A stretch of 64,000 nt of DNA, from NCBI GenBank assembly GCA_963846775.1, contig CAWJXB010000006.1, positions 2,220,795 through 2,284,794 of the forward strand, read 5' to 3'. The stretch comes from CAVYXA01 sp963846775. Its GTDB lineage: Bacteria > Verrucomicrobiota > Verrucomicrobiia > Chthoniobacterales > UBA10450. Of this stretch, positions 34,661 to 44,141 are shown piece after piece (position 1 is the stretch's first letter; every line of letters starts with the position of its first letter). A model generated the notes under the pieces. The model was not told the DNA's origin. It saw nothing but the letters and a program-made list of their open reading frames with translations, and did no database searches. The position numbers and the translations under genes were made by a program.

Positions 34661-37600
34661 TCACCCTTCTGTTTTGATTTCCGGAAATCCTGCTTGCTTC
34701 AATTGCTGATTCAGCGCGGGAAGATCGGATTCGAGTAATTTGTGCCATGCGTCCATCATCGATCCGACTTTGGTATCGAGATCCGCGACAGCGGCCTTCA
34801 CTGCGGCTGTCGGCGCAGCGTCTGCGCCTTCGATCTCGTTGAACAGGCGCGTCGTCGATTCCAAAATGAAAAGCGAGGGCGGAGCGCCTGGCCGCGGATG
34901 CGGCGGCCCGAACTTCACGAATGTTTGAGCAAAGGCCTCCAGTTTTTGCGTGACGTCAGATCGCTCCGCGGCCTTTGCTCTGAGTTTCGTTAATTGCTCG
35001 GCGATGCCGTCGAACTTCTCGCCGATCGGCGCCAGCTTGAGCCGCAGTTGATATAACTTCCACGACAGATCGAACTGTTCCTGAAGGTCGGTGCCCGAAG
35101 CTTTAACGCGCGGATCCATTGCGACGGTCAACGGTTTGCTGAAAGTTTCCCCATCAACCGTCAACGTAACCGTGTAATCACCCGGCGCGGCCCATGGTGA
35201 TGTTGCCGCCGGTGCCGTGTTGCGATACGTCGCGGACATCGGAAACTCCGGTTCCACATGCGGGACCGGTGCGTAATGCATGTCCCACAGAAACCGATGC
35301 AGACCTGCTTTCGTGGAAAGCGATCGCAGCGGCCGAATCCAGTAGGTTGGAATTTTGAGCCGCTTTGGATTCGCCTCGACCGGCTCATCCGTGCTCGAAT
35401 ATTTTCTGACTGACTGGCCTTTGGCGTCCTTGATCTCGATCGTTATTGGACCGTTCGCGTCTTTTGGAAGGAAGTAATCGATCATCGCGCCGTCTGGCGG
35501 ATTTTCGCCGGCCGGTTCGTCCGGCGGCAAGGGCGTGTCCGTGTTCAGGTTCGCGCGAACGCGCAAAGCAGTCTGCGGTTTAAACAACAGATTTTCGCGC
35601 TGCTTCCTGTTGAGTTGCCGCAGCGGCGTGATGTTGTCGAGGACCCAGAACCCGCGGCCATGCGTCGCGACGACGAGATCGTCGTTCTTAATAATAAGAT
35701 CGCGCACAGAAGTCGCCGGCAGATTCAATCGCAACGACTCCCAGGTCGCGCCGTCATCGAACGAGACGTAAACGCCTTTTTCGGCTCCGGCGAACAGGAG
35801 GCCTTTGCGTTCCGGATCTTCGCGAACTGCGTTGACTATTTGGCCGGCCGCTATTCCGTTCGCAATCTCCGTCCACGTTTTTCCGCCGTCGTGTGTCGCA
35901 AAAATGTGCGGCTGCAGATCGTCGATCCTCATCGTGTTCACCGCTGCGTAAGCGGTGTTCGAATCGAAATGTCCAGCTTCGATCAGTGAAATTTTCTGCC
36001 ACGGCGAAATGCCCGCAGGCGTCACGTTGGTCCAGGTTTTTCCAGCATCGGTCGTGAGATGAATCAAACCGTCGTCGGTCCCGCACCAGATCCGGCTCGC
36101 GTCGAGCGGTGACGGCGCAACGGTATAAATCACGCCGCGCCGATGGGCCTGCTTCGTTGCATCCTCTTTGTATTTCCCAATGCTCGCCGGCAGCTGGTAA
36201 TTCGGCCGCGACAAATCCGGACTGATCTTTTCCCAGTGGTCGCCACGATCGCGTGTTTGCCAAAGCGTGTTTCCGGCGAAGTAGAGCAAATGCGGATCGA
36301 ACGGCGAAAAGACAACCGGCTCGGTCCGCAACATCCGGAAGTCTTCTGTTTGCACCGGCACCGGAAGTATATTTTGCGCCTGACCGGTGCGGCGATCGAA
36401 TCGCGTCAACTTACCGCCGATGATAATGTCTGGATCGAGCGGATCAGCAACGACGTAACCATATTCCTCGGCCGCGACCGGCTTCCAATCGCGGAACGTG
36501 ATCTCGCCTTCATCGCCGCGGCTTTTGATTCCGACGGAACCACTTTCCTGTTGTCCGCTGTAAAGCCGGTACGGAAAAGTGTTGTCGGCGCTAACGTGAT
36601 ACAGCTGCGCAGTCGACTGGTTATACCATGAGCTCCAACTCCTGCCTCCGTTCACAGTAACGATCGCGCCCTGGTCCGAACCGAGAAGAATGATGTCGGG
36701 ATTGTTCGGATTGATCCAAACGTTTTGATAATCGTCGCCGCCGGGCGCGCCGCGCCAGCCGTCCCAGGTTTTGCCGCCGTCCGTCGATTTCCAACAAACC
36801 ACGCTGGCCGAGTAAACGATCTGCGGATTCTTCGGATCAAACCGCACCACGGGGAGATCGCCACCGCCGATTCCAAGTCCCGGCCGCGGATCATCAGTTG
36901 TTCCACTCCAGGTTTCGCCAGCGTCGTCCGAGCGATAAAGTTTCGCGATCGTTTTTGTCCGGACCGCGGCGAACAAAGTTTTCGCCGCGCTCGGCGCGAT
37001 CGCGATGTTCGCCTGCACAATGTTGCCCGGCAGACCTTTGCTTAACTGTCGCCACGTCTTGCCGCCGTCGGCGGATTTAAAAATGCCGCCGCCGTCTCCG
37101 TTGAATGCTCCATTTTCCCACGGTCCTTCGCGTGATTCCCATAGCGCAGCGTAAACAATCTGCGGATTAGCTGGATCGATCTGCACATCACTCCCGCCGA
37201 CGTTCTCATCGCGATAAAGAACCTTTTCGAACGTTTTTCCGCCGTCTAGCGATCGATAAACGCCGCGTTCTTCGTTTGGCCCGTACGGGTGACCGGCTAC
37301 GGCAACAAAAATGCGGTCCGGATTTTTTGGATCCACCACTAACTGCGCGATCTGCTGACCGTCGCGCAATCCGAGATGCGTCCACGTCTTTCCAGCATCA
37401 CTCGATTTATAAATGCCGTCGCCGACTGAAAGATCAGGCCGATGCAATCCTTCACCGCTGCCGACGTAAACGATGTTCGGATTTGAAGGCGCGACCGCAA
37501 TCGCGCCGATCGACGCCGTCGGCTGACCATCGAAAATCGGCTGCCACGTCCGACCGTAATCGATCGATTTAAAAACGCCGCCGTTCACGGGCGCCATGTA

Positions 37601-37768
37601 GAAGACATTCGGCTGCGATGGAACTCCTGCGATCGCGCGCGTCCGTCCGCCGCGGTAAGGTCCTATGTTACGCCAGTGCAGAATCGAATCGAACTCTCCG
37701 GCGTGCGCCCGCCCAATCCCCAAAAGAATCGCGAAACCGATTAGGACTGCATTTCCAACCAATCGCAT
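34661..37768 (-). CDS. VPS10/sortilin-type BNR beta-propeller protein, exported
   Basis: About 1035 residues from the ATG at 37768 (MRLVGNAVLIGFAILLG signal peptide). The N-terminal ~650 residues show repeated Asp-box motifs: SIDYGRTW, SSDAGKTW, SLDGGKTF, SADGGKTW, SDDAGETW and STDGGKTW, a propeller like sortilin VPS10 or HCF136/glycosidase-like proteins. The C-terminal ~350 residues (DNITPLRQL, YTVTLTVDGETFSKPLTVAM) resemble the uncharacterised exported family often annotated as glycosyl hydrolase. Located outside the cytoplasm; substrate unknown. Confidence 0.85.
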   Translation of the reverse strand: MRLVGNAVLIGFAILLGIGRAHAGEFDSILHWRNIGPYRGGRTRAIAGVPSQPNVFYMAPVNGGVFKSIDYGRTWQPIFDGQPTASIGAIAVAPSNPNIVYVGSGEGLHRPDLSVGDGIYKSSDAGKTWTHLGLRDGQQIAQLVVDPKNPDRIFVAVAGHPYGPNEERGVYRSLDGGKTFEKVLYRDENVGGSDVQIDPANPQIVYAALWESREGPWENGAFNGDGGGIFKSADGGKTWRQLSKGLPGNIVQANIAIAPSAAKTLFAAVRTKTIAKLYRSDDAGETWSGTTDDPRPGLGIGGGDLPVVRFDPKNPQIVYSASVVCWKSTDGGKTWDGWRGAPGGDDYQNVWINPNNPDIILLGSDQGAIVTVNGGRSWSSWYNQSTAQLYHVSADNTFPYRLYSGQQESGSVGIKSRGDEGEITFRDWKPVAAEEYGYVVADPLDPDIIIGGKLTRFDRRTGQAQNILPVPVQTEDFRMLRTEPVVFSPFDPHLLYFAGNTLWQTRDRGDHWEKISPDLSRPNYQLPASIGKYKEDATKQAHRRGVIYTVAPSPLDASRIWCGTDDGLIHLTTDAGKTWTNVTPAGISPWQKISLIEAGHFDSNTAYAAVNTMRIDDLQPHIFATHDGGKTWTEIANGIAAGQIVNAVREDPERKGLLFAGAEKGVYVSFDDGATWESLRLNLPATSVRDLIIKNDDLVVATHGRGFWVLDNITPLRQLNRKQRENLLFKPQTALRVRANLNTDTPLPPDEPAGENPPDGAMIDYFLPKDANGPITIEIKDAKGQSVRKYSSTDEPVEANPKRLKIPTYWIRPLRSLSTKAGLHRFLWDMHYAPVPHVEPEFPMSATYRNTAPAATSPWAAPGDYTVTLTVDGETFSKPLTVAMDPRVKASGTDLQEQFDLSWKLYQLRLKLAPIGEKFDGIAEQLTKLRAKAAERSDVTQKLEAFAQTFVKFGPPHPRPGAPPSLFILESTTRLFNEIEGADAAPTAAVKAAVADLDTKVGSMMDAWHKLLESDLPALNQQLKQAGFPEIKTEG

Positions 37769-37874
37769 AAGTCGGCCATTTTCTTCTGCGATGAAGGAGT
37801 TCGCAACAACCTCTGAACTTCTTGTCTGAATCCAGACGCGGGCGCAGCCGCATCGAATCAGGAAAGGGAAGCGT

Positions 37875-38744
37875 ATGGATTCAATACCCGCACATCGCGC
37901 GAGCTGGAAAGTACGACTGATTGCACTCGGGATCGGGATAGTCGTCGCCGCGGCCACATTTGGCATGGCGCTTCTTGTCTCGGAGGACCTCCGTCTCCTT
38001 TACCTCGGCGGCGCATTGCTGCTTGCCGTCGCCGCATTTTTGCTGGGCGCGAGAGCGCGGGAGGATTGGATCGCCGGTGTTCTTCTTCTTTTCCCATTGA
38101 TGTTCTTGTTCGCGTTCTTCGTCCTGCCGCAAATACCGTTTCTCTGGCCGACTTTTCTGTTATGGGCGGCGATTGTCATGGTGCTGCTGTTCCGGACGCG
38201 ATTTGGGAAGATAATCAGAATCGGTGGGGTTGTAATTTTAGTCGCGGCCTCAGTCTGGTATTGTGTCTTCTACATTCCGGACCAGATGAAACGGGCATTT
38301 ACGCGCGTGACGAACGCCGAGGCCCCGCAATTCACTTTGCAACCAATCAGCCCGGGACCGGTGCCGACTACCGCAATGCCGGGCAAGATTCTGGTACTCG
38401 ATTTTTTTGCGACCTGGTGTTCTCCATGTATCGCCGAGCTGCCGGAACTGGAGCGTCTTCGCGCCGATCTGCAGACTAAGCGCGACATTGAATTCGTGCT
38501 CGTCGGCACGAACAGTGGCGGGGATACGCCCGAGCGGGTGCAAGCGTTTGCTCAGCGCCGGCACATTTCGTTTCCCATCGCGTTTGACCCCGAACGGAGG
38601 GCCCAGCACGCATTTGGCTTAAGCGGATTTCCGAGCTTGGTCGTGATCGACCGCACCGGCCGTGTGCGTCTCACTCATCAGGGATATAACACTTCCGAAA
38701 CTACTTTCCGTTACGATCTTCGCCAGCTGCTACAAAATTTGTAA
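37875..38744 (+). CDS. TlpA-like thioredoxin with membrane domain
   Basis: 289 residues. The N-terminal half has four or five transmembrane helices (VRLIALGIGIVVAAATFGMA and so on). The C-terminal half is a thioredoxin fold with the active site ATWCSPCIAELPELERL and the cis-proline GLSGFPSLVVID, facing the periplasm. Redox protein for periplasmic disulfide reduction or cytochrome maturation. The hairpin at 38764-38793 behind it may end its transcript. Confidence 0.8.
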   Translation: MDSIPAHRASWKVRLIALGIGIVVAAATFGMALLVSEDLRLLYLGGALLLAVAAFLLGARAREDWIAGVLLLFPLMFLFAFFVLPQIPFLWPTFLLWAAIVMVLLFRTRFGKIIRIGGVVILVAASVWYCVFYIPDQMKRAFTRVTNAEAPQFTLQPISPGPVPTTAMPGKILVLDFFATWCSPCIAELPELERLRADLQTKRDIEFVLVGTNSGGDTPERVQAFAQRRHISFPIAFDPERRAQHAFGLSGFPSLVVIDRTGRVRLTHQGYNTSETTFRYDLRQLLQNL

Positions 38745-38763
38745 AGCGAAACGCGCATTTTCC

Positions 38764-38793
38764 TCTCCTCCTCGACCGAGGAGAGGATGAAGG
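38764..38793. repeat. CCTCTCCTC hairpin
   Basis: CCTCTCCTC and GAGGAGAGG form a 9-bp stem around a 6-7 nt loop in the spacer between the TlpA-like and HAD genes. Similar CT-rich stretches (at 43484-43510 and 44117-44135) suggest a common repeat family. No T-run. Confidence 0.5.
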
Positions 38794-38921
38794 TGAGGGG
38801 TCGCACAAATCCGGAATCCGCACGTGTGTTCCAACTGCTGAATTCAGAGTTGAGCATTCGACGTTTGCTTCCTTCTGATTTCGGCTCAACATGCCAACTC
38901 CTCAACCGTTCAACTTCTGTG

Positions 38922-39584
38922 ATGCTATCCACTGTAATCTTCGATCTCGACGGTGTGCTCGCCGACTCCGAGCTGTGGTGGAACCAGATCGACGCGAAAT
39001 TACTCGCCGAGTACGGCGCCACGTATCGCGGTGAATACCATCAGAACGTAGTGGGCGTGAACTACCGGCTCGCGGTCGAATTTTACAAGAAAGCATTTGG
39101 CCTCTCCGTGCCCACCGAGGAAATGATGCGGCGTCGCGGTGAGATCGCGACGGATTTCTTTGCCAATCGGATCGGCCTGTTTCCTAAGGTCAAAGAAGTG
39201 TTGCAAGAACTGCGGCAGATGAAACTGCATCTCGCCGTCGCCACGAGTTCGGTCGGCGCGTCCGCGCGACCATTCTTGGATCGAAATCAACTGACCGGAT
39301 TCTTCGAGGTCATTGTTACTGGCGAAGAAGTTGAACGTGGCAAACCCGCTCCCGACATCTATCTGCGCGCGGCGGATAAACTTGGAATCCCTGCTGACGC
39401 ATGCCTTGTGGTTGAGGACGCGCTTCCCGGCGTCGCCGCGGCCAAAGCGGCGAACATGCGCGTCGCCGCGATTCCCGACACGCGCTTTGTAAATCCGCGC
39501 GAGTACGAGAAAAAAGCCGAGTTCGTTCTCAGTAGTTTGGAAGAATTACCGGCGCTCGTTCGAAAACTCGCGGTCGCCAAATAA
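38922..39584 (+). CDS. HAD-family hydrolase (beta-phosphoglucomutase/phosphatase-like)
   Basis: About 220 residues from the ATG at 38922; upstream in-frame codons lack family similarity. Motif I FDLDGVLADSE, motif II ATSSVGAS, motif III GKPAPDIYLRAADKLG and motif IV VVEDALPGVAAAKAA are all present, with a cap domain typical of subfamily I. Likely a sugar-phosphatase or phosphomutase-like phosphatase. Confidence 0.9.
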   Translation: MLSTVIFDLDGVLADSELWWNQIDAKLLAEYGATYRGEYHQNVVGVNYRLAVEFYKKAFGLSVPTEEMMRRRGEIATDFFANRIGLFPKVKEVLQELRQMKLHLAVATSSVGASARPFLDRNQLTGFFEVIVTGEEVERGKPAPDIYLRAADKLGIPADACLVVEDALPGVAAAKAANMRVAAIPDTRFVNPREYEKKAEFVLSSLEELPALVRKLAVAK

Positions 39585-39609
39585 CCACGACGCCCGACTC
39601 GTAATTTTC

Positions 39610-39816
39610 TCAAGTTCCGCCGCAAACCGCATAGCCTTGAGTACGCAGGTCCTCGGCCAGATCTTTTTCCATTTGAACGGCATGTTCGTACGGCATCGGG
39701 TTCAGATGCTCAAACAGCTCTGGCAACAGTCGAACACCATATTTCCTGACCAGCCTGGCCGATTTGTATCCGTTCTTATGATTTTCAAATCGATGATCGA
39801 CCGGCAATCCGGTCAT
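39610..39816 (-). pseudogene. GIY-YIG gene, 3' half (interrupted)
   Basis: Carries MTGLPVDHRFENHKNGYKSA, RLVRKYGVRLLPELFEHLNP and MPYEHAVQMEKDLAEDLRTQ, the C-terminal part of a GIY-YIG-fold protein. Its N-terminal half is the ORF 40101-40300 on the other side of the inserted element 39817-40103. Together they make one gene with the YVYVVLLS...AVYV and GMTGLP halves of the GIY-YIG motif. Confidence 0.85.
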
Positions 39817-40080
39817 TTACCCCGTGAGATAACGTCGAAGTCGACTTTTGATGTAGCGTTTTCCCCAAGCAGATTTCAGGTACTTTTCGCGTTGCGCCGC
39901 GTCGCTCTCGTTGCGGCAGCCTTCCCAATACACCAGCTCAAGAGGTATCCGTTTCTTTGTAGAGTTAACGAGACCGTTGTTGTGAGCTTGCAGCCGAGCC
40001 GATAAGTTTCGCGTGAGACCGACGTAGAACTGCTTGTCCTGCAGCGACCGGAGAACATAAACATAACAACACTTTGCCAT
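39817..40080 (-). CDS. GIY-YIG endonuclease, UPF0213-like
   Basis: 87 residues: MAKCCYVYVLRSLQDKQFYV holds the YVYVL...FYVG halves (variant of GIY-YIG); ARLQAHNNGLVNSTKKRIP, then AAQREKYLKSAWGKRYIKSR (catalytic Glu and basic helix). Same size as single-domain GIY-YIG proteins. The stop codon lies at the left inverted repeat, so the protein's C-terminus is encoded in the element end. Confidence 0.85.
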   Translation of the reverse strand: MAKCCYVYVLRSLQDKQFYVGLTRNLSARLQAHNNGLVNSTKKRIPLELVYWEGCRNESDAAQREKYLKSAWGKRYIKSRLRRYLTG

Positions 40081-40103
40081 CTGCTTTCTATCTAACGGGG
40101 TGA
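39817..40103 (-). mobile_element. GIY-YIG mobile element with inverted-repeat ends
   Basis: 287 bp bounded by TTACCCCGTGAGATA and, in the opposite orientation, TCACCCCGTTAGATA (12 of 15 matching). It contains a single gene (39817-40080) and sits exactly between the two halves of another GIY-YIG gene. No transposase is present; the encoded endonuclease may promote spread, as homing nucleases do. Confidence 0.75.
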
Positions 40104-40300
40104 ACGTACACCGCCGGTTTGGATGGATCGTGCGCGGGATTGCGCCGCAAGATCGACAAATCCTTCAGTGCAGCTTTCGAGAGTAGAACGACATAAACAT
40201 TATGATGGAATTCGGGTTCGGATAAACGCACCCGTGTCCGCTTGCGACGACGCACGGGGACCGTGTAACTCCGAAAACAATCATCGGCAACGACCAACAC
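40101..40300 (-). pseudogene. GIY-YIG gene, 5' half (interrupted)
   Basis: N-terminal part with HHNVYVVLLSKAALKDLS and SKPAVYV, ending in inserted DNA (VHPVR then stop at 40088). Continues in the 3' half at 39610-39816. Confidence 0.8.
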
Positions 40301-40404
40301 AATTCATCAGCGCTGAGCTGTAGCCGCTGGCAATGACTGCGGCCTGGATGTCTCACTTTAACTCTCAACTGTCCAGGACCGTATTTTTCGGCTTTCTTTT
40401 GGCG

Positions 40405-41376
40405 ATGCCGGAAACCAGGATTTTGCCGTCAACTCAACGCATCCGCGGCGTACTGGCGCCCGTCGTAACCCCGTTCAAGGCCGATCTTTCGCCTGATCGG
40501 CAACGATTCATCAGGCATTGCCAATGGTTACTTTCGCAGAACTGCGGACTGGCCGTGTTTGGCACTAATAGCGAGGCGAACTCGATGGCAGCCGAAGAGC
40601 GATCGACGTTGCTCGACGCCCTGGTCGCGGGCGGCATCGATCCGGCCCGCATGATGCCGGGTACCGGTTGCTGCTCGATCACCGAGACAGTCGAGCTCAC
40701 GGCGCATGCGGTAAAACACGGTTGCGCCGGTGTGCTGATGCTGCCGCCGTTTTATTACAAGGACGTCAGTGAAGAAGGTCTTTACCGTTACTTCAGCGAA
40801 GTTGTGCAACGCGTCGGCGACACGCATCTGAAAATTTACCTCTACCATATTCCACCGGTGGCGATCGTCGGTATCACACCAAAATTGGTCGAGCGCCTTC
40901 TAAAAGCTTATCCAAACGCGATCGCCGGGATGAAAGACAGCTCGGGCGATTGGAACAACACCAAAACTTTTCTCGACGCCTTTGTAGTCCGAGCCGGACG
41001 GGCGGTTTCTGGTTTCGACGTGTTTGTCGGCAGCGAGTCGTTCTTGCTGGCAAATATGCGCAATGGCGGTGTAGGCACCATTTCCGCAACGGCCAACGTG
41101 AATCCAGCGGCGATTCACAAGCTGTACAGACAGCGGAACACCGCGGAGAACGCGGATCAACAACAATCAAAATTAAATGTCGTGCGCGAGGTGTTCAGTA
41201 ACAGAAACTTTCCGTCCATGATCGCAGCATTGAAGGAGGCGATTGCGATTTACAGAAACGATCCGGACTGGGCCCGAGTGCGCCCGCCTCTGGTCGAGCT
41301 TACCAAAGAGCAGGCAACGTTGCTTGCATCGGAATTGAAAGCAATCGGGTTCGCGATGCCGGACATCGGGTGTTAG
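40405..41376 (+). CDS. DapA-family aldolase (dihydrodipicolinate synthase/NAL-like)
   Basis: 323 residues from the ATG at 40405. TIM barrel with GVLAPVVTPFKADL at the start, GTNSEANSMAAEER (substrate-binding GTTGE position altered to GTNSE), KIYLYHIPP (Tyr) and IAGMKDSSGDW (Schiff-base Lys). The altered GTNSE loop indicates a substrate other than pyruvate plus aspartate semialdehyde; KDG/KDGal aldolase or hydroxy-pyruvate-type lyases are possible. Not necessarily lysine synthesis. Confidence 0.85.
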   Translation: MPETRILPSTQRIRGVLAPVVTPFKADLSPDRQRFIRHCQWLLSQNCGLAVFGTNSEANSMAAEERSTLLDALVAGGIDPARMMPGTGCCSITETVELTAHAVKHGCAGVLMLPPFYYKDVSEEGLYRYFSEVVQRVGDTHLKIYLYHIPPVAIVGITPKLVERLLKAYPNAIAGMKDSSGDWNNTKTFLDAFVVRAGRAVSGFDVFVGSESFLLANMRNGGVGTISATANVNPAAIHKLYRQRNTAENADQQQSKLNVVREVFSNRNFPSMIAALKEAIAIYRNDPDWARVRPPLVELTKEQATLLASELKAIGFAMPDIGC

Positions 41377-41386
41377 CGGTCGGGCT

Positions 41387-42952
41387 ATGACGAGTTCCCA
41401 GGCGACACGTCTGCCACTACAGCGCGTTCACCGACGGAGCTTTGGATTTGCGCGACCTTGTGCGCGCGCAATAACGTGGCGCGTGCGCGGACTCCGTTGC
41501 GTTTGTTCGATCTTGCTGATGATGACCGCCGCAGTCTTGTTCCTGCTCGATGCGTGCGGCTGCGCAAGACATCGCCTGCCGGGTGGTTTGTCAAAGTTGA
41601 AGCCATGTTGGTTAACCGGAATCGACGAGGAATTGTTTTGCGGTAAACTGACGGTTTTTGAAAACCGCGAAACGCGCACCGGTCGAACGATCGATCTAAA
41701 CCTCGTCGTCCTGCCGGCGCTTGATCAGAAGACGAAAGCGGAGCCGCTGTTCGATTTCGCGGGCGGCCCGGGCGCATCGTCCGCTGATGCAGCAGGATTC
41801 TATGCCGGGCCCGGCAAAGTATATCGCCAGCAACACGACGTCGTGTGCGTCGACCAGCGCGGCACTGGGAAATCAAATCGCCTTGCGATTCCCCGCGAGA
41901 AAACGCCGCAGTATTACCTGAGCGAGATGTATCCAATCGATTACGTCAAAGAAATGCGTCACGCCCTCGAGCGGCGCGCCGACCTGACGAAATACACAAC
42001 GTCCATCGCGATGGATGATCTCGACGATGTGCGAGCGTGGCTCGGTTATGACAGGATCAATCTTTTTGGTGAATCGTACGGGACCCGCGCGGTGCTGGTT
42101 TACATGCGTCAGCATCCCGATCACGTGCGCAGCGCGATCCTGCTGGCCGTCGCGCCGACTGATTTGAAAATGCCGTTACACCATTCCGAGTCTGCAGCGC
42201 GTGCAATGGATTTGTTGTTGGGTGAATGCGAGCGAGACACTGCGTGTCACGCCGCTTTCCCGCAAATCCGCGATGACTGGAAGAACGCGCTGGCGCAGTT
42301 GGAGAAACAGCCTGCGCGCGTGGAATATTCTTTGGCCGGCAAGGCCGCGCCGACAACAGTCGAAATTCAGCGCGGTGTCTTTGCGGAAAAAATCAGGACC
42401 TGGATGTACGGACGCGACAAAGCAGCGCGGATTCCCATGATTGTTCATCATGCGGCTGGTGGGGATTTCGCGCCGTTCCTCAAGCAAGCAATTGGGCCAT
42501 CGATCCCTGATTTCGTAGCGGACGGAATGTATTTGTCGGTCACGTGCGCCGAAGACGTCCCATTCATTAATCAGGAGGAAGCGGCGAAGCTAAACACGGA
42601 TAATCCGTTCGGGAACTATCGCGTGTTCCAGCAAACACGCGCCTGCGGGATGTGGCCGCGCGGTAAGATTCCAACCGATTTTCTCGAGCCGATATCTGCA
42701 AACGCGCCAGTGTTGATTTTTTCCGGCAACATGGATCCGGTCACGCCGCCAAATTACGGCGAAGAGGTCGCCAAACATCTGCAGAACAGCAGACATATCA
42801 TTATTGGGGAGGCTGCCCACGGTGTTGATGGCCTAAGAGATCCTGGTTGTGTCGATCGGATCGCGATCGAATTTCTCGACAAAGGCGACGCAAAAAATCT
42901 TGATGTAAGCTGCGTCGAGCGAATGGCGCCGCCACCGTTTGCGACCAACTAG
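41387..42952 (+). CDS. Alpha/beta hydrolase, TAP-like peptidase
   Basis: 521 residues; a basic N-terminus then a hydrophobic segment with Cys (LLMMTAAVLFLLDACGCA), suggesting a lipoprotein or membrane-anchored form. Catalytic Ser in LFGESYGTRAV, Asp in GNMDPVTPP, His in GEAAHGVDG, and the oxyanion FAGGPGASS. The TAP-like C-terminal domain is typical of tripeptidyl aminopeptidase/proline iminopeptidase-like S33 enzymes. It cleaves short peptides or esters outside the cytoplasm. Confidence 0.85.
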   Translation: MTSSQATRLPLQRVHRRSFGFARPCARAITWRVRGLRCVCSILLMMTAAVLFLLDACGCARHRLPGGLSKLKPCWLTGIDEELFCGKLTVFENRETRTGRTIDLNLVVLPALDQKTKAEPLFDFAGGPGASSADAAGFYAGPGKVYRQQHDVVCVDQRGTGKSNRLAIPREKTPQYYLSEMYPIDYVKEMRHALERRADLTKYTTSIAMDDLDDVRAWLGYDRINLFGESYGTRAVLVYMRQHPDHVRSAILLAVAPTDLKMPLHHSESAARAMDLLLGECERDTACHAAFPQIRDDWKNALAQLEKQPARVEYSLAGKAAPTTVEIQRGVFAEKIRTWMYGRDKAARIPMIVHHAAGGDFAPFLKQAIGPSIPDFVADGMYLSVTCAEDVPFINQEEAAKLNTDNPFGNYRVFQQTRACGMWPRGKIPTDFLEPISANAPVLIFSGNMDPVTPPNYGEEVAKHLQNSRHIIIGEAAHGVDGLRDPGCVDRIAIEFLDKGDAKNLDVSCVERMAPPPFATN

Positions 42953-42967
42953 CGCGACTTAGGAAAC

Positions 42968-43090
42968 TGTAGCCGCTGTAGCCACGGCCCTGTGGGCTGT
43001 TCTCCCTGCCGTGAAATTGGTGGCGACGTGAACCGGTCACGGTCCGCACACGGGACGGATTCGTCCTGCGGCGAACCGGTGGCTACTACA
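42968..43090. mobile_element. MITE-like element with TGTAGCCAC ends, copy 2
   Basis: Starts TGTAGCCGCTGTAGCCACGG and ends AACCGGTGGCTACTACA; the opposite strand of the right end reads TGTAGTAGCCACCGG. Related to 8228-8307. Non-coding. Confidence 0.6.
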
Positions 43091-43144
43091 TTTGCTAATC
43101 GCGCTGGAGAGCGATCCTGGCGAAGCGCGTGCCTTACAGGGCAA

Positions 43145-43453
43145 CTAGCTGCGCCAGTGGCGAAGCACCCGATGGCGGGACGTTGCCGTCGCGTGGTCGC
43201 GGGTACTGACGATTAATTCGCGGCGGCGCAGGTTTGCGAGGGCCGTTTGGATCGCGCTTTTGGAAAGGCCAGTGGCATCGGCAAGCGTTCGTACGCTCGC
43301 GACGACCGGTTTCCATTTCTTCCGCGCGGCCTGGCCATAAAGATACAAATAAACCAGATAAGCGGCGGGTTGCTGATCGTGCCCGATCAGATCGCGCATC
43401 AGGACGTCGAGAACGTAATCGTCGATGGGAAGGGTTTCGCGACAACGCGGCAT
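43145..43453 (-). CDS. Winged-HTH transcription factor
   Basis: 102 residues: ASVRTLADATGLSKSAIQTA is the helix-turn-helix with the wing LANLRRRELIVSTRD. The N-terminus LPIDDYVLDVLMRDLIGHDQ suggests a dimerisation helix. Small single-domain regulator; the target is unknown, perhaps a neighbouring gene, since no operon is visible. Confidence 0.7.
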   Translation of the reverse strand: MPRCRETLPIDDYVLDVLMRDLIGHDQQPAAYLVYLYLYGQAARKKWKPVVASVRTLADATGLSKSAIQTALANLRRRELIVSTRDHATATSRHRVLRHWRS

Positions 43454-43700
43454 GTTGTTTCCAGAATAGTTCTTACACTTCCCTCACCTCAATCCTCTCC
43501 CAGCGGGCGAGGCGGGTCCGGCCATGTGTCTAGTAGCCATACCGATAAACGGACCCGTCTTCGCGCGAGGCTTCGGCGCGGCAGGCAGGAATCATTTTGA
43601 TGCAATAACACCTATACTTTTAAACGGACAGCACTTTCTGATGTTACGAGCAGCTCGCGCCTGGACGCGAACGTGTCGATCACTTTACGTTCGGCGTATC

Positions 43701-44066
43701 ATGATCAAGCAAATCAAATTTATCAGCATTCCAGTCGCCGACCAAAATCGCGCCTTGGATTTTTACACGGAAAAACTTGGGTTCACGATCATCACCGATC
43801 AGCCGTTCGACGAGAAGCAGCGCTGGATCGAATTGCGAATTCCGAAAGCGGAGACACGCGTTGTGTTGTTCACGCCCGAAGGCGACGAAAAGCGAATCGG
43901 TTCGTTTATGAACATGTCGTACACGTGCGATGACATCCACAAGACGTATGACGAACTGAAGCAGCGCGGTGTCGAATTTGAAGGCCCACCGCAAGAACAA
44001 CCCTGGGGCACCTATGCGATGTTCAAGGACAGCGAGGGCAATCGGTTTGTCGTTTCATCGGACTGA
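43701..44066 (+). CDS. VOC-family (glyoxalase-like) protein
   Basis: 121 residues from the ATG at 43701. Vicinal-oxygen-chelate fold: FISIPVADQNRALDFYTEKL, DSEGNRFVVSSD and VVLFTPEGD with conserved Glu. Family includes glyoxalase I, dioxygenases and resistance proteins; the substrate is unknown. Confidence 0.85.
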   Translation: MIKQIKFISIPVADQNRALDFYTEKLGFTIITDQPFDEKQRWIELRIPKAETRVVLFTPEGDEKRIGSFMNMSYTCDDIHKTYDELKQRGVEFEGPPQEQPWGTYAMFKDSEGNRFVVSSD

Positions 44067-44141
44067 AAGAGCAGTGGCGAGCGACATCTTATCAGTGAAG
44101 AATAATCGCCTGCGCTTTGGTCCCCTCTCCCTCAAAGGAGG

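Noticed and set aside
43524..43700. In-frame extension of the VOC gene upstream of 43701
   Set aside because: The extra 59 residues do not fit the VOC family; the ATG at 43701 starts at the usual place.
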